From Bugula neritina (taxonomy: Eukaryota > Bryozoa > Gymnolaemata > Cheilostomatida > Bugulidae), in the NCBI GenBank assembly GCA_964035545.1, contig OZ037769.1, positions 7,003,429 through 7,067,428 of the forward strand: a DNA stretch of 64,000 bases, written 5' to 3'. The notes under the pieces are model-generated. The model did no database searches and had not been told where the DNA came from. It worked only from the letters and a program-made list of their open reading frames with translations. Made by a program: the position numbers and the translations under genes. Shown here piece by piece: positions 12,891 to 25,100 of this stretch. Each line of letters starts with the position of its first letter. The first letter of the stretch is position 1.

Positions 12891-13262
12891 CGAAAATGTC
12901 AATTGGTAAACAATTATTTGGAAAACAAACAAATCACCAGTAGACAACTTGAAAATTGACAATTAGCAAATGGGCAATTGGAAAATAAGCATTTGGAAAA
13001 TAGACATTTGAGAAATGAAGAGTATTCAACATGGGCCTAGTCCAAAGTGAGCTGTTCAGATTCTGGTCGGGTACAAACTATTTTGAACCCGGCTAGATTC
13101 CGAACAGCCCACTGCGAACTAGGCGATGTTGAATATTCTTCATTTTCCAAATGTCTATTTTCCAAGTGCGATTTGCTAATTGTCTATTTTCAAGTTGTCT
13201 ATTGGTAACTTGTCCCTTTTTTTCCAAATAGGTGTTTTTCAATTGCCATTCTCGAAATGTCG
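12891..13262. mobile_element. 372-bp foldback palindrome
   Basis: The left half (from CGAAAATGTCAATTGG) and the reverse complement of the right half (ending CGAAATGTCG) correspond along nearly their whole length, with the centre near 13077 in TACAAACTATTTTGAACC. Each arm repeats short direct words such as TTGGAAAATAGACATTTG and GACAATTAGCAAAT. No ORF. This is probably a foldback or MITE-like element, but a private inverted duplication is not excluded. Confidence 0.8.
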
Positions 13263-13269
13263 TGTCACC

Positions 13270-14345
13270 CTAGTAGTCTAGTATGCACACAGCAGTAGTA
13301 CTACTAATATTACTAATATTATAATAGTATTACCAGTAGTACTAACCTCGTTACCCAAACAGGACAAAGCGGAGATAGGTGAGGTGAGAATTACTAGTAG
13401 TACTAATAGCAGAAGTGTTCCACTATAGAAACGAGCTCTAGTACAATCGTGAGCACTACTACTAGTGAGTCTAGTGGGAACTCTTAATAGTTATACTGCT
13501 AATACCACTAGTACCACTAGATGTAGTCACACTTATAGTAATACTAATACTAATCGTAATAGCTAATGTTAGATTTCAAGTTCAACTTATATATAGCTAA
13601 TGTTATGTTATAGGTAATATCTACATTATAGTATTACTATTAGTTATACTATAACTAATACTTATAATTATGCTATAAGTATTAGTATAATATTAAGAAC
13701 AACAACTATAACTATAAGCTAAACTTAAACTTAAAGTTAAAGCAAGTTATACTAAAAGTAAATATTAATATAATACTTACACTTAGACTTTTAACTATCA
13801 CTAAGTTTTAGTTAGAGTTAATAGTTAAACTTATAGTTACACTTAATCTTATAGTTATAATATCAATATGACTTTTTTCTATCAGCATGACTATTAGTAT
13901 TAGCATCACTATGACTGTATGAGTATGAATAATTATAATAGAGTAAATGTAATAGTTTAATACTAATACTTAATCTTTACTCATAGTCATAGTGATAGTA
14001 TTAGTTATAGTCATAGTGTGAGTCATTATTATACTTATAGTTATAGTTATACTTATAGTTATAGTAATCATGTAACTCAAAGTGTATTGACTATTGAATC
14101 AAATTCAATAAAGTTATAAACACAATCAGTATCAGTATCACTCAAAGCCTAATACTCAGAATAGTAATACTAATAGTAATAGTAATAGTAATGGTAATCA
14201 CTAACTCTAAGTCTAATCAACTAAGTCTAATGCTAAGCCTAATGGCTAATGGCAATAAATATAATGATAATCACTAATCAGTAAAACTAAATCTAAATCA
14301 GTAAATGACTAAATCACAATGACAATGATTGAATGAATATATTAC
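13270..14345. repeat. Low-complexity ACTAATAGTAATA-type tract
   Basis: About 1.1 kb of degenerate short repeats built from ACTA, AGTA, TTATAGT and AACTTAA words on both strands, without coding signal. It separates the LINE relic and foldback element from the dystroglycan gene. Confidence 0.75.
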
Positions 14346-15593
14346 ATTCCTGCAATGGTGTACTACATAGAAAATTTGGCATAAACATAAACTAAAACTG
14401 TAAAGCTACATGTATGGTCTAACTAGGGAGAGATGGTAAAATTTATGAACTAGTGGATCTTATTCAAAATTAATGTGTTATTTTGTTACAAATATTTGAA
14501 TGAAAAAAATTGGTGATCTAGTTTTCGCGATTCCAATATCGGTTGGTTTCAAAAAACATACTTGCACGATATGTAATATAATTATTTGCAGCAATATGCA
14601 TTAGCCCTAGAACCTAGATTGTTCATGGCACTCTCTTCTTTCTGAAATTCGAAAGATGTTGCCTAGGACGCTTTCTGGACCAAAGACGGAGGGAAAAGTG
14701 ATTGAAATAACGATTTAGCACGATCAACCTCAATATGATAGTGATAGTTGTCAGCCTGATATTTTAACCACAAAAACCTTATGGTGAGTCTATGATAATA
14801 TTTTAGAGAAAATTTTACTTTAATGAATAACATTAAGTTTAACTGTTCAATTTTTACTTCAAAACTCAGATTGAGTTTGTTAATGTTACAGAACAGAAAT
14901 AAGTTAAACTTAAACTTAAAGTTGCTATATTATTAATATTAATAATATATTCGTATAAATATATAGTAATTATTTTATTTTTAATAGTATTAAGGTATAA
15001 TATTGACAATAAAATTATTAATATGGAGTATTACACATTTTTTGGGTTATAATAATGTTGATTTTGATTTTATATGATCACATGACGATGTTTTGTAAGT
15101 GTTATAAATCTAAGTGTTGGGACATAAGATAAAGATTCAGATTGAAAATAAGCCTATCAGTATCATTATCATTAGCGATAGGTGATAAACTTTACGCTTT
15201 AATGATCATTTGTGGATCACTCTTAACATAAAACTAGATGTAACAATGATGCTTTAGTTAATTTTTGCTTACCATTGTGATTGTCATTCTGATTATAGTG
15301 ATTATAGTCAATGTTATGTTTCAAATTTAAGCTAATTTTGTCATTTTAAAGCTTGTTATAGAAAATTTTTGTATTGAGTCAGTTGTTACAGTTGATATTT
15401 AAATTTAAAAGTACAATTTAATTTTGTTTCAATTATAGGTTTCTTAAATTTCAATTTTTATTTACAATTTGTTAAATTTGAGCATTTATTTGAGTATACA
15501 TACATAGTAATTTGATATTTTTCTATATCTTTTAGGTTCAACTAAAAGATGCTAAGGTATTGAGTATGATGTGCTAGATATGACATCTTAAGT
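14346..15593. other. Noncoding upstream region of the dystroglycan gene
   Basis: AT-rich, with no ORF or known element recognised. Since the first dystroglycan ATG is at 15594, its promoter and 5' untranslated region presumably lie here, possibly including an acceptor near 15536, but no core promoter motif is convincing. Confidence 0.4.
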
Positions 15594-18500
15594 ATGGCGC
15601 TAGGTCTTCTTACCCTTACAGCTATTGCCTTATTCTGTGGACTTGTTTCTGGTGCTTTATTTACCAATATTAGCATTGTGCCTGGAAAGTATTTCCAATA
15701 CACTCTATTGGCCAATGAAAAGGTTAGTCAACTATGAGGTCCTATTTTTTGTGAGGTATTTTTTTATAGCATTTTGAGTGTACTCAAATTTTTGCACTTT
15801 AAAGTTTTTTGGAAAGTTTATTTCATTTTTAATTAGAAAAGTTACTAAATTATCAGTTCTCATGAAAACTATACACACCATTTGATATTTTTTTTCATTC
15901 TATTCTTGGTTTGTTAGTAAAACATTGTTGTACAAATCCGTAAACAAGAAATTAGTTATGTAATCAGAGAATTTTTGCACTTGTCCCAAACAATCTCAGT
16001 CTTTATTTGGTTTTTATAATTAACTCAGTTGCCTGTTGAATTATGTTCACTTTACTAAAAATAAAAAGATGCTAACGAAAAAGCCATTGTAACTGATATA
16101 AGTTTTACCTTTGATAATATTATGGTTTGTTTTGTTTTATCTTCTTAGCTATTACACTGCAACATAGTTTGGCAAAAATATTATCGTGGCAACCATCAGT
16201 AGATGGCTAAACCTATTTCACTTTTTTTGCTTTTATTGAAGCACTGAATATTATGTGTTGAGTATTTGTCAAACTGAGTTAATAAATTGCTTAAATTTTG
16301 CTGTAGCAAAAAAATGGCGATATTTCAACTGCATTCATTGGTTGAATGGTTTAACTTTAGGCTAATATTTTTGATTGTAGCTTGCAGACGTTTCTAGTGA
16401 TGTTCAAGATCCGTGGATATATTATGATGGAGAGTGTCACTGTGTTTCTGGTGTACCACTACAAGGACAAACCTCTCTGGTTAGTAGAATCAGTTACTTC
16501 AGTTCTGAAAATGTTTGACCAATGTATTTAGCTTGATACTCAAGTATGTTTTATCGGAGTGTGTTGAATGCATGGGTGTCTGGTGTGTTTTTGGTGTGTG
16601 TCTGCTAATGTCTGCTTCGACTACATCAAGGATGGGGCCATTATTGGAGCAAAGTTTGCTCAAATTTTCTCTACAGTAGAAGTATTTTAGTCCTACATGA
16701 GGATTATGATTATAGTATACCCTTTGTAAAAAGTAAAGCTGGTTACTTTAGCAGTTTATACAAATTTGCATATATAACAAAAAGTTTAGTTTTTGAAATA
16801 TTGTGAATGTACCTTTTTCTACTGTTCAAATTTTATTACTCAATAGCTGTTTGCTTGTAAACACAAGCCTTAATGAGCCATGAAATGTAAAGTACTATTT
16901 ATTAGCTTCTATAGGAAATGCTGAATGACGTGTGTTTAAGTTTGGCACCTTCTAACTGATGGCCATTGTATTTACTGCTTTCATAAACTCAAAGAATTTT
17001 TTATTCAAACCGTTGAATGAAATTGCATCAAAATATTTGCTTAGTGGTTTATACAGTTCTAGACTTCCTTTGAGCTAGTTTCTTTGACATGAGATATGCA
17101 GCTGAGGCCTGTATAAATATTAGGCATAGCTTGATAAATTAGGTGCTGCAACAGCGAATTTTCAATAGCAGAAGTTATTGAATGTTTTATGAGTTTTGTT
17201 TTTCCCAGTTTCCTGTTGCTGCACCCACCTCTGCTTAACACATGCCTTTACACTTCACACTAAAGATTTTGTTGTGTGTTTTAGATTAGTATTTTAGACA
17301 CAACATGCCACCTCTGCCCTCCTCATAGACTGGAGATTGCTGTGTCACAGGCTAACAATAGCCTGAGGAATCACGGGCTTACAGCCATGTACACGAAGTG
17401 CAGGGAGTTGGACAACCCAGTGTCTGTCATACTAAGATTTGGTTTACGAAAGGCAGGGCTGGACAACAAGGCCAGGGTGAGTGGTTAATCTATATAGATA
17501 GACTGCTATTGAACTTCTTGTAAACTGTGCAAATTACTACACTTTTCTGAGAAAGGGAATTCTTTTTCTCCCTCCCCCTCTCTCACTCCCCTCTCTCTAC
17601 ACTCTCCCCTCTTTCTACATTCCCCCTCTCTACACTCCCCCCTTTTTCTCTCTATCTATCTATCTATCTATCTATCTCTTTACAAAATGGCTGTAAAGGT
17701 CTAAAAGTATTATGCAGACTAAGCACTCACTACCAAACAGTGAACTCATTTCGGCTTTTCTTTTTATACTATTACAAAATCATTATAATATGTATTGCGA
17801 GTGATATCTCCACTGAAGATTGAACCCTCTTGATGCCAACTCAGTTGTCTGTATAGCCTGAACTTCTACTTGTTGAACTGTCATGAGCAGCAGCTTGCGC
17901 ATTGTTCATTCTACTGTGTGTAGCTTCATATCTGACTTCTGACCTGTAATAACTGAGGGAATTCTAGTTCCCCTCAGTACAGCATATCTATATAATACAG
18001 TTTTATCCGAGTTGATAAGGACCTCTTCACATAATCATTTTTGCACATAATGTATAAACAAGTAAAATAGAGAAGCAGCAAAATGAAATGATCATTCCGA
18101 TATAATGTAACAGAAGAATTGGAACTTATAATTTGAAAAAATATTTGTGTGCAATAAAGTCTTTGTATCATGTACAGTAAAATATGTTTGGGTGAAAGCA
18201 AGTCATTTCAACTGAGATATGAGTTGTCTCACCAATGCCTATTACTGTTCCCTCTGATTGGCTAGCTGCCTGTCCCAATATGGTTATTGCATCAAAATGA
18301 GCCTTGGCCTTCTGTGATGTAACTGTTCACAAAAATACATGAATCAAAATATGTTAGTACACTCTTTATGATTATTTAATTTTGTTACTAATTTTCTGCA
18401 ACTACTATATAATAAGTTGTTTGTTATATGCAATATGCCTAGAGATAGTAATTATTATAAATCCCCGTTTAGCTGAAGCAGTGGAGAAATTGTAGCACCG

Positions 18501-19173
18501 TACAATCCTCAACTTTTCTTTAACAAATCTTGGTTTGAGGCGTTGGTCGAAATTATCATGATGACAACTTATTTCGCCACATTTCAAATCTAGAACACAG
18601 GCTTTACTCAATTTCTCCATTACTGCATCTACCTCTTGGTGATGAAGTGTTCTAACTTGTTGAAAATAGCAATAGCTTTGTTTGGTTGGTTTGCACTATA
18701 CGAAGTGGTTCATTATTTGTCATGTAGTACAGCAGGTTTAAGTTAAGATTTTCTAAAACTTGGGTTCAAAGCGAACCGACATTTAAACTATCTCAATGCA
18801 GTAATCACAATGGGAAACATGTGCGTATTCACATTCATTATAGTGTTTGCAATTTAACTTTATAACAATCTAAACTTTCTGGTTCTAAAATAAATTTGTG
18901 TGTGTGTAAAACTTAACCAAATATAATATAAACATCATTCCTAGTTGTTGCAATGCACTTAGATTGTATCTATTGGTAAATTAGCACTTCTGTTTTGGAT
19001 TGCTTTAGGTTCTCCTTCTGAATGATTTGTCAAAGGAACTGAACGTTGACGTTAGCCTTTTGACTATGAGCAAAAGAGTGTCTTATATGAATATTTTACA
19101 AGCATGGTCAGGGGAGGTAACTACTGAAGTTGATGACAGCATAGACGTTTTCTGGGACTTATCATGTCAAAAT
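15594..19173 (+). other. DAG1: Dystroglycan exons 1-4: signal peptide and alpha-dystroglycan N-terminal domain
   Basis: Residues 1-195. The ATG starts a hydrophobic signal (LLTLTAIALFCGLVSG). VPGKYFQYTL and DPWIYYDGECHCVSGVPL correspond to the VGRSFRVTIP and PSWLHWDSQSHTLEGLPL stretches of the vertebrate Ig-like subdomain. VSVILRFGLRKAGLDNKAR to VFWDLSCQN corresponds to the S6-like subdomain ending LSWKLGCSLNQN. In vertebrates this domain is removed by furin and is needed to recruit the glycosyltransferase LARGE. This Ig-like part is shorter than the vertebrate one. All four exons end in phase 0. Confidence 0.85.
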
Positions 19174-22100
19174 GTAAGTCAATATTTTTTGAACCTATTA
19201 GGTACCTTAATGTATATATTAGAAACACTTTTGTTGTAGGCAATTTACTTTCCTAGATATGAATCAGAAGATGTTTGATTTTTGTCAGTCCGATTTCTTT
19301 TAAGTGCTTTTAGGAACCTGCAACAAGCACTATGGTAATGTTTCAATATGAGTCTTAGATCTTGTCTAATGAAGATAATAAAACATTTTTAGGACATTAA
19401 AACAAGCAAATGAAATACTAGATTGATCCAAAATGGTGCAATGTATTTTCTAGCTATATTAAAATGTTTTCCAAGAAATCTTTGTATTGTTTAGGAAATA
19501 AAAACAAATATCTACAAATACAATAATTTAAAAATATTTTCTGCCTAATGTAGTACTAATAAAATTTCTTTTGCGGTACAAGATTTTGTGCAGCATGATT
19601 TAATGTGCTGTAGTCACAAAACAGCATTAAAGTTAGTAAAAGAATGGTTCTGATGTGTGTTGAAGTACTCTTCAAGTTGATGAACTCCATCCACCTCCTT
19701 GAGTTTTCTGTAGATGGGTTAATTATAGTCTACAATACAGTAAATTATGATGATAGAACTTTATAAAAACAATAGATTTTCTTTACGGCCAGTACATCAT
19801 ATCATATACTGAAATAATCAATTATTTAGTAATTTGAATTAAAAAGTATTCAAATTGGTACATAATGTAATTACTTATTTATTTATGTTCTATTTCTTTA
19901 CCAATTTGTAATAAAACCTAAATTCATATGGAGGGTTTTCAAGCAGACTAAAGACTGCACCTTCTACCATGCTGGCAACATATAGTTTTTGAGTTTTTTG
20001 TCTAAAGTAAAGATGAATTACGACTGCCGATTCCCCTCTTGACATTGCCAGTGGCCATGCAGGGCTACGAACTCGGCTAGCATTCTAATCTGTGGACTAC
20101 TGCCGCTTCCAATGTTAATATTGTTGAATAATAGAATAGTTATTTATTAGCTTTGCTGATTGCAGCTAAGTATACTAACATGTAGTTGTCTGTCCCCATC
20201 CACCAGGAGCTGTAGTGGTTGGCTGGTAATGACCAGAACCTCCTTTAGGACCTCTATCTCCTTTAGGACCTGTATTTCCTTTGGGTCCACGTGGGCCCTG
20301 CTTACCTCTTTTTCCCCATGCACCTGAACATAGATCATAAATTATTCTAGTGTAGGACTAAAGACAACCATATAGTGTTAGCTTTATCAAATTCTTAATT
20401 TGCTTTTAGTGAAATTTCTAGACTCTTTCTTGCTGTGCTTAAAATGACTCAGAAAAATGAGCCAAGCACTTGATTTTTACATTATCGTCATAATATCTGG
20501 TTATACTATGCAGCATATAACAGACCAATTTCTAAAAGATTTTATGCCTGCAGTAGTTTAAGTGATTAAAAAGAGATAATCATTTATATTCTAAAATTAA
20601 GCTATTTCTGGAAACACACCTGTAGGACCTGTAAAGCCAATCGTTCCTGTTGGCCCTGTTGGGCCTGTGTTTCCAATACGTCCCTTTTCTCCTTTTGATC
20701 CGCTATTTCCCTTTGAACCTGTGTCACCTTTGATTCCTTTTTCAGTGCTTCCCTTGTCACCTGCAAAACATTGAGAAATAATTTTATTTTGCAAGATTCC
20801 ATTTGAAGTTATCAAAAATTTATTTTCTAGTAATAACTATTTGAAGTGCATTTATAATAAGTTTTGAAGTAAATATAAACATTATAATATAAATAATTTC
20901 TTATAATAAATGAATTTTATAATGAATATGATTATGAGATATTATGTATTGGTTATAAGTACACTGTGTAAGTGTTAACTTGTTAGCATAATTTTCTTAC
21001 CAGTATCTCCTTTATGTCCTTTGCTGCCTTTAGAGCCAGTACCACCAATGTTGCCTTTATCTCCTTTTGGTGCATCTTCCCCTCCAATACCTTTATTACC
21101 CTTGAGCCCCTGGCCACCCTTAGTACCTCGAAATCCTTTTTCGCCTTCTCCACCCTTGAATCCTTTTTCTCCTGTTGTACCTTTTGCTCCGTCAACACCT
21201 TTATGACCATCAACCCCTTTAGAGCCAGATTCACCCTTTGTGCCCATGATTCCTTTGAGGCCTTTAAAACCCTTATCACCTTGGGCACCTTTTGGTCCAA
21301 TAATACCCTTTTCTCCCATATCACCTTTACTTCCTTTGGTACCAAATTCTCCTTTAGCTCCCTTTTCACCTTGGTTGCCGTTGATTCCTTTATTACCATT
21401 CTGACCTTTGTGACCTTTTTCTCCTTTATTTCCGCCATCTCCTTTAATACCTCCAATTCCTTTATTTCCTTCAATACCTTTGTCACCTTTAACTCCTTTG
21501 TTGCCATTCTCTCCTTTGACTCCCTTATCACCTCCTTCTCCTTTGACGCCTTTAAATCCACTACTTCCTTTCTTCCCTTCACTTCCTTTAACTCCCTGCT
21601 CACCTTTTTGGCCAGTAGTGCCTTTGTCTCCTTTGTTACCTGCATTTCCTTTGACTCCCTTATTTCCAAATTCACCTTTAACTCCTTTCTCACCTTCACT
21701 CCCTTTGAAACCTTGGTCACCAAATTCACCTTTGTTACCTTTTGCTCCTTTAAGGCCTTCTTCACCTTTTTGGCCAGTATTACCCTCTTCTCCTTTGTCA
21801 CCAACCTCACCTTTAGTCCCTTTATTACCAGCAATGCCTTTGGCTCCTTTGCTACCTTGCATGCCTTTAATACCTTTACTGCCGGTTTCTCCTTTGTTGC
21901 CCATTGTTCCTTTGAGTCCCTTTTCACCTTTAAATCCACCCATGCCTTTATTTCCTTTAGCACCATTCTCACCTTTTCCCCCTTTAATCCCCACTTCACC
22001 TTTGGTTCCCTTGTCACCTTGATTGCCTTTAATACCTTTGTTACCAGTTTCTCCTTTATGCCCTTGGTTTCCTTTAACTCCCTTGTCACCTTGAAGACCA

Positions 22101-25100
22101 TTTTCTCCCTTCTCTCCTTTTTGACCTTCAATACCTTTAGCTCCTTTATCACCAACTTCACCTTTATCTCCCACATTACCTTCATCTCCTTTGACTCCTT
22201 TAAATCCACTACTTCCTTTATTCCCTTCACTTCCTTTAACTCCCTGTTCACCTTTTTGGCCAGTAGTGCCTTTGTCCCCTTTGTGACCAGTATCTCCTTT
22301 AACTCCCCTATTTCCAATTTCACCTTTGACTCCTTTCTCACCTTCACTCCCTTTATTACCTTTTTCACCAAATTCACCCTTGGTCCCTTTGGTACCTTTA
22401 AAGCCCGTTTCACCTTTAAACCCAATGGAGCCTTTATTTCCTTCACCACCTTTATTTCCTTTAGTACCTGTATTTCCTGTTTCACCTTTTTGTCCTTTGC
22501 TACCTTGCATGCCGTTGGTGCCTTTACTGCCAGTTTCACCTTTGTCACCCATCGTTCCTTTGCTACCCTTTTCACCTTTAAAGCCACCCATTCCCTTATT
22601 ACCATTTTCCCCTTTTTCTCCTTTAAAGCCCATTTCACCTTTTTGTCCGTCAAGACCTTTATTGCCTTGTTCACCTTTATTGCCCTTTTGTCCATTGGTA
22701 CCTTTACTACCTTCAATTCCTTTTTCTCCATCACTTCCTTTACTTCCCTTTCCACCTTTAACACCATCCATCCCAGTGTTTCCTTTATTGCCTTTGACCC
22801 CTTCAATACCTTGTTCACCTTTATCACCTTCAACTCCTTTAAAACCTTGAATACCTTTGGACCCTTTCTCACCAGTATCTCCTTTATGCCCTTTACTTCC
22901 TTTAAGTCCTTTTTCACCATTTGAACCTTTACTTCCTTGTTCTCCCTTTTGACCTTTTTCTGCTTTAACACCTTTCTCTCCGGTGTCACCTTTAACTCCT
23001 TTAGCACCCTGTTTACCCATAAAACCTTTGTTACCATTTTCTCCTTTAAATCCCATGTTTCCTTTAATGCCTGTTTCACCTTTATTTCCGTTGTCACCTT
23101 TTTGTCCTTTCTGGCCTGTCTCACCCTTAAACCCTTTATTGCCAATTTCTCCTTTAATTCCTTTATCTCCTTGATTTCCTTTATTCCCATTTTCACCAAT
23201 TTCACCTTTGTGCCCCTTTTCTCCTTTATCGCCTTTCTGGCCTTTGAAACCTTCAAATCCTTTGCTGCCTTTGAGACCCGTTTCACCTTTGCCTCCTTTA
23301 TTTCCACTCTCACCTTTGATGCCTTTATTACCATCATCACCTGTAAAGCCTTTAAAGCCAATTTCTCCTTTATATCCTTGGGTTCCTTTAAATCCTGTCT
23401 CTCCTTTCTGGCCATCACTGCCCTTTTCTCCCTTATCACCCTTTTCTCCATTGATTCCTTTATTGCCATTTGTTCCTTTAATTCCTTTATCTCCTTGACT
23501 GCCTTTAATTCCTTTGTTTCCTTTATTACCTTCCTGTCCTTTGACTCCCTTATTACCTGCTTCACCTTTGAGTCCATTCTCACCTTGTCCACCCTTGTGT
23601 CCTTTTTCACCCTTGGCACCTGTGTCACCTTTTTTCCCCATGACTCCTTTGTTGCCGTTGCTTCCCTTAGCCCCTTTGTTGCCATCATCTCCCTTATTAC
23701 CAACCATTCCTTTATTTCCTTTTTCTCCCTTAGACCCATCTTCACCTTTACTACCAAACATTCCTTTAACGCCTTTAGTTCCTTGCTCTCCTTTTGTTCC
23801 TTTGTTACCACCATCACCCTTATTGCCTTTGTTCCCATCTTCTCCTTTAAATCCATTTTCTCCTTTACCACCTTTGAGTCCTTTTTGCCCTGTTTCTCCT
23901 TTATTTCCTTTGAACCCTTCTTCCCCTTTATTGCCTTTAAACCCTGTATTTCCTTTGAGGCCCTTTTCTCCTTTAATGCCTTTGCTGCCAGAAAATCCTT
24001 TATCTCCTCTCGGACCTTTTTGACCACTTTCTGCTTTGATTCCTTTAAATCCTTGAGTGCCTTTTTCACCTTTGGGCCCAATACTGCCTTTGATTCCTTT
24101 ATCACCCATTTGACCTTTACTACCTTTATTTCCTTGCTCTCCTTTAAATCCTTTTTGTCCATCAGTTCCTTTGGTACCCGTTTCTCCTTTATGACCTTTA
24201 GTTCCTTTTTCTCCTTCTTCACCTTTTGTGCCTTTCTCCCCATTATTTCCTTTATCACCGTTGATACCTTTATCACCAGCGTGACCCTTGATACCCTTTG
24301 GACCAACAGCTCCATCTTTACCTTTTGCACCACTCTCTCCTTTGTCACCTGCCATCCCTTTGTTTCCTTTTTGACCTGTGACACCCTCATCACCTTTGAA
24401 TCCTTTATCACCAAATTGCCCTTTAATTCCCATGTGACCTTTAATACCTTTAGCTCCCTTTTCACCTTTTTCACCAGTTTTGCCTTTAATGCCTTGATTG
24501 CCTTTAATCCCTTGCACACCCTTTTGACCAACTTCACCTTTAAGTCCCCTAGCTCCTTTTTCTCCTTTACATCCTTTGAGACCCCTTTCTCCTTTTTCGC
24601 CCACATTCCCTTTATTTCCTAGCATTCCTTTCTGCCCTTTAATACCTTTTATACCTTTCAAACCTGTTGCTCCAGTAGCGCCAACTTCTCCTTTAACACC
24701 TGTGCTTCCAGTAGGACCTAAAATACTTTAAGTTGTTAATTAAATAAAAAGCGCATTTTGTGCATAATATTTTATATAATATTATAATGTGCACTATGTC
24801 CTTTATACTAAAGTTACATACCTGTAAATCCTAGGCCACCTGAAAACATATAAATAAATATATAATATATATATTGCATATATATGAAACATTGAATGCA
24901 TAATGTGCAAGTTGTAAGTGGTGTGTATAAATTGTAAATGCGATAACTCATTATCAACTGCCATCATGCAGATATAATACATAAAATGGTTGCAAACTAG
25001 TGATTACTAATAAACAATCATAAAAAGAAAGTCATTTTTATTCTAAATTTATTATTGTATTTACTAGTTGAGATATCAACTCAAGGGTATTATCCAAAAT

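Noticed and set aside
17974-18620. Minus-strand ORFs in dystroglycan intron 3
   Set aside because: Short, AT-rich, no homology and no splice support.
15594-19173. Separate small secreted-protein gene
   Set aside because: Exon 4 ends in phase 0 without a stop, and the next in-phase exon at 27677 continues exactly the vertebrate dystroglycan domain, so it is one gene with a nested intronic gene.
20983-24606. Second minus-strand reading frame across the collagen exon (Lys/Val-rich)
   Set aside because: A frame-shifted shadow of the Gly-X-Y frame without splice-phase support.
21014-24622. Several plus-strand ORFs opposite the collagen exon (Phe/Ser- and Pro/Leu-rich repeats)
   Set aside because: They mirror the GxKGxx codon pattern; the minus strand has Gly every third residue, in-phase splice sites and a membrane anchor.
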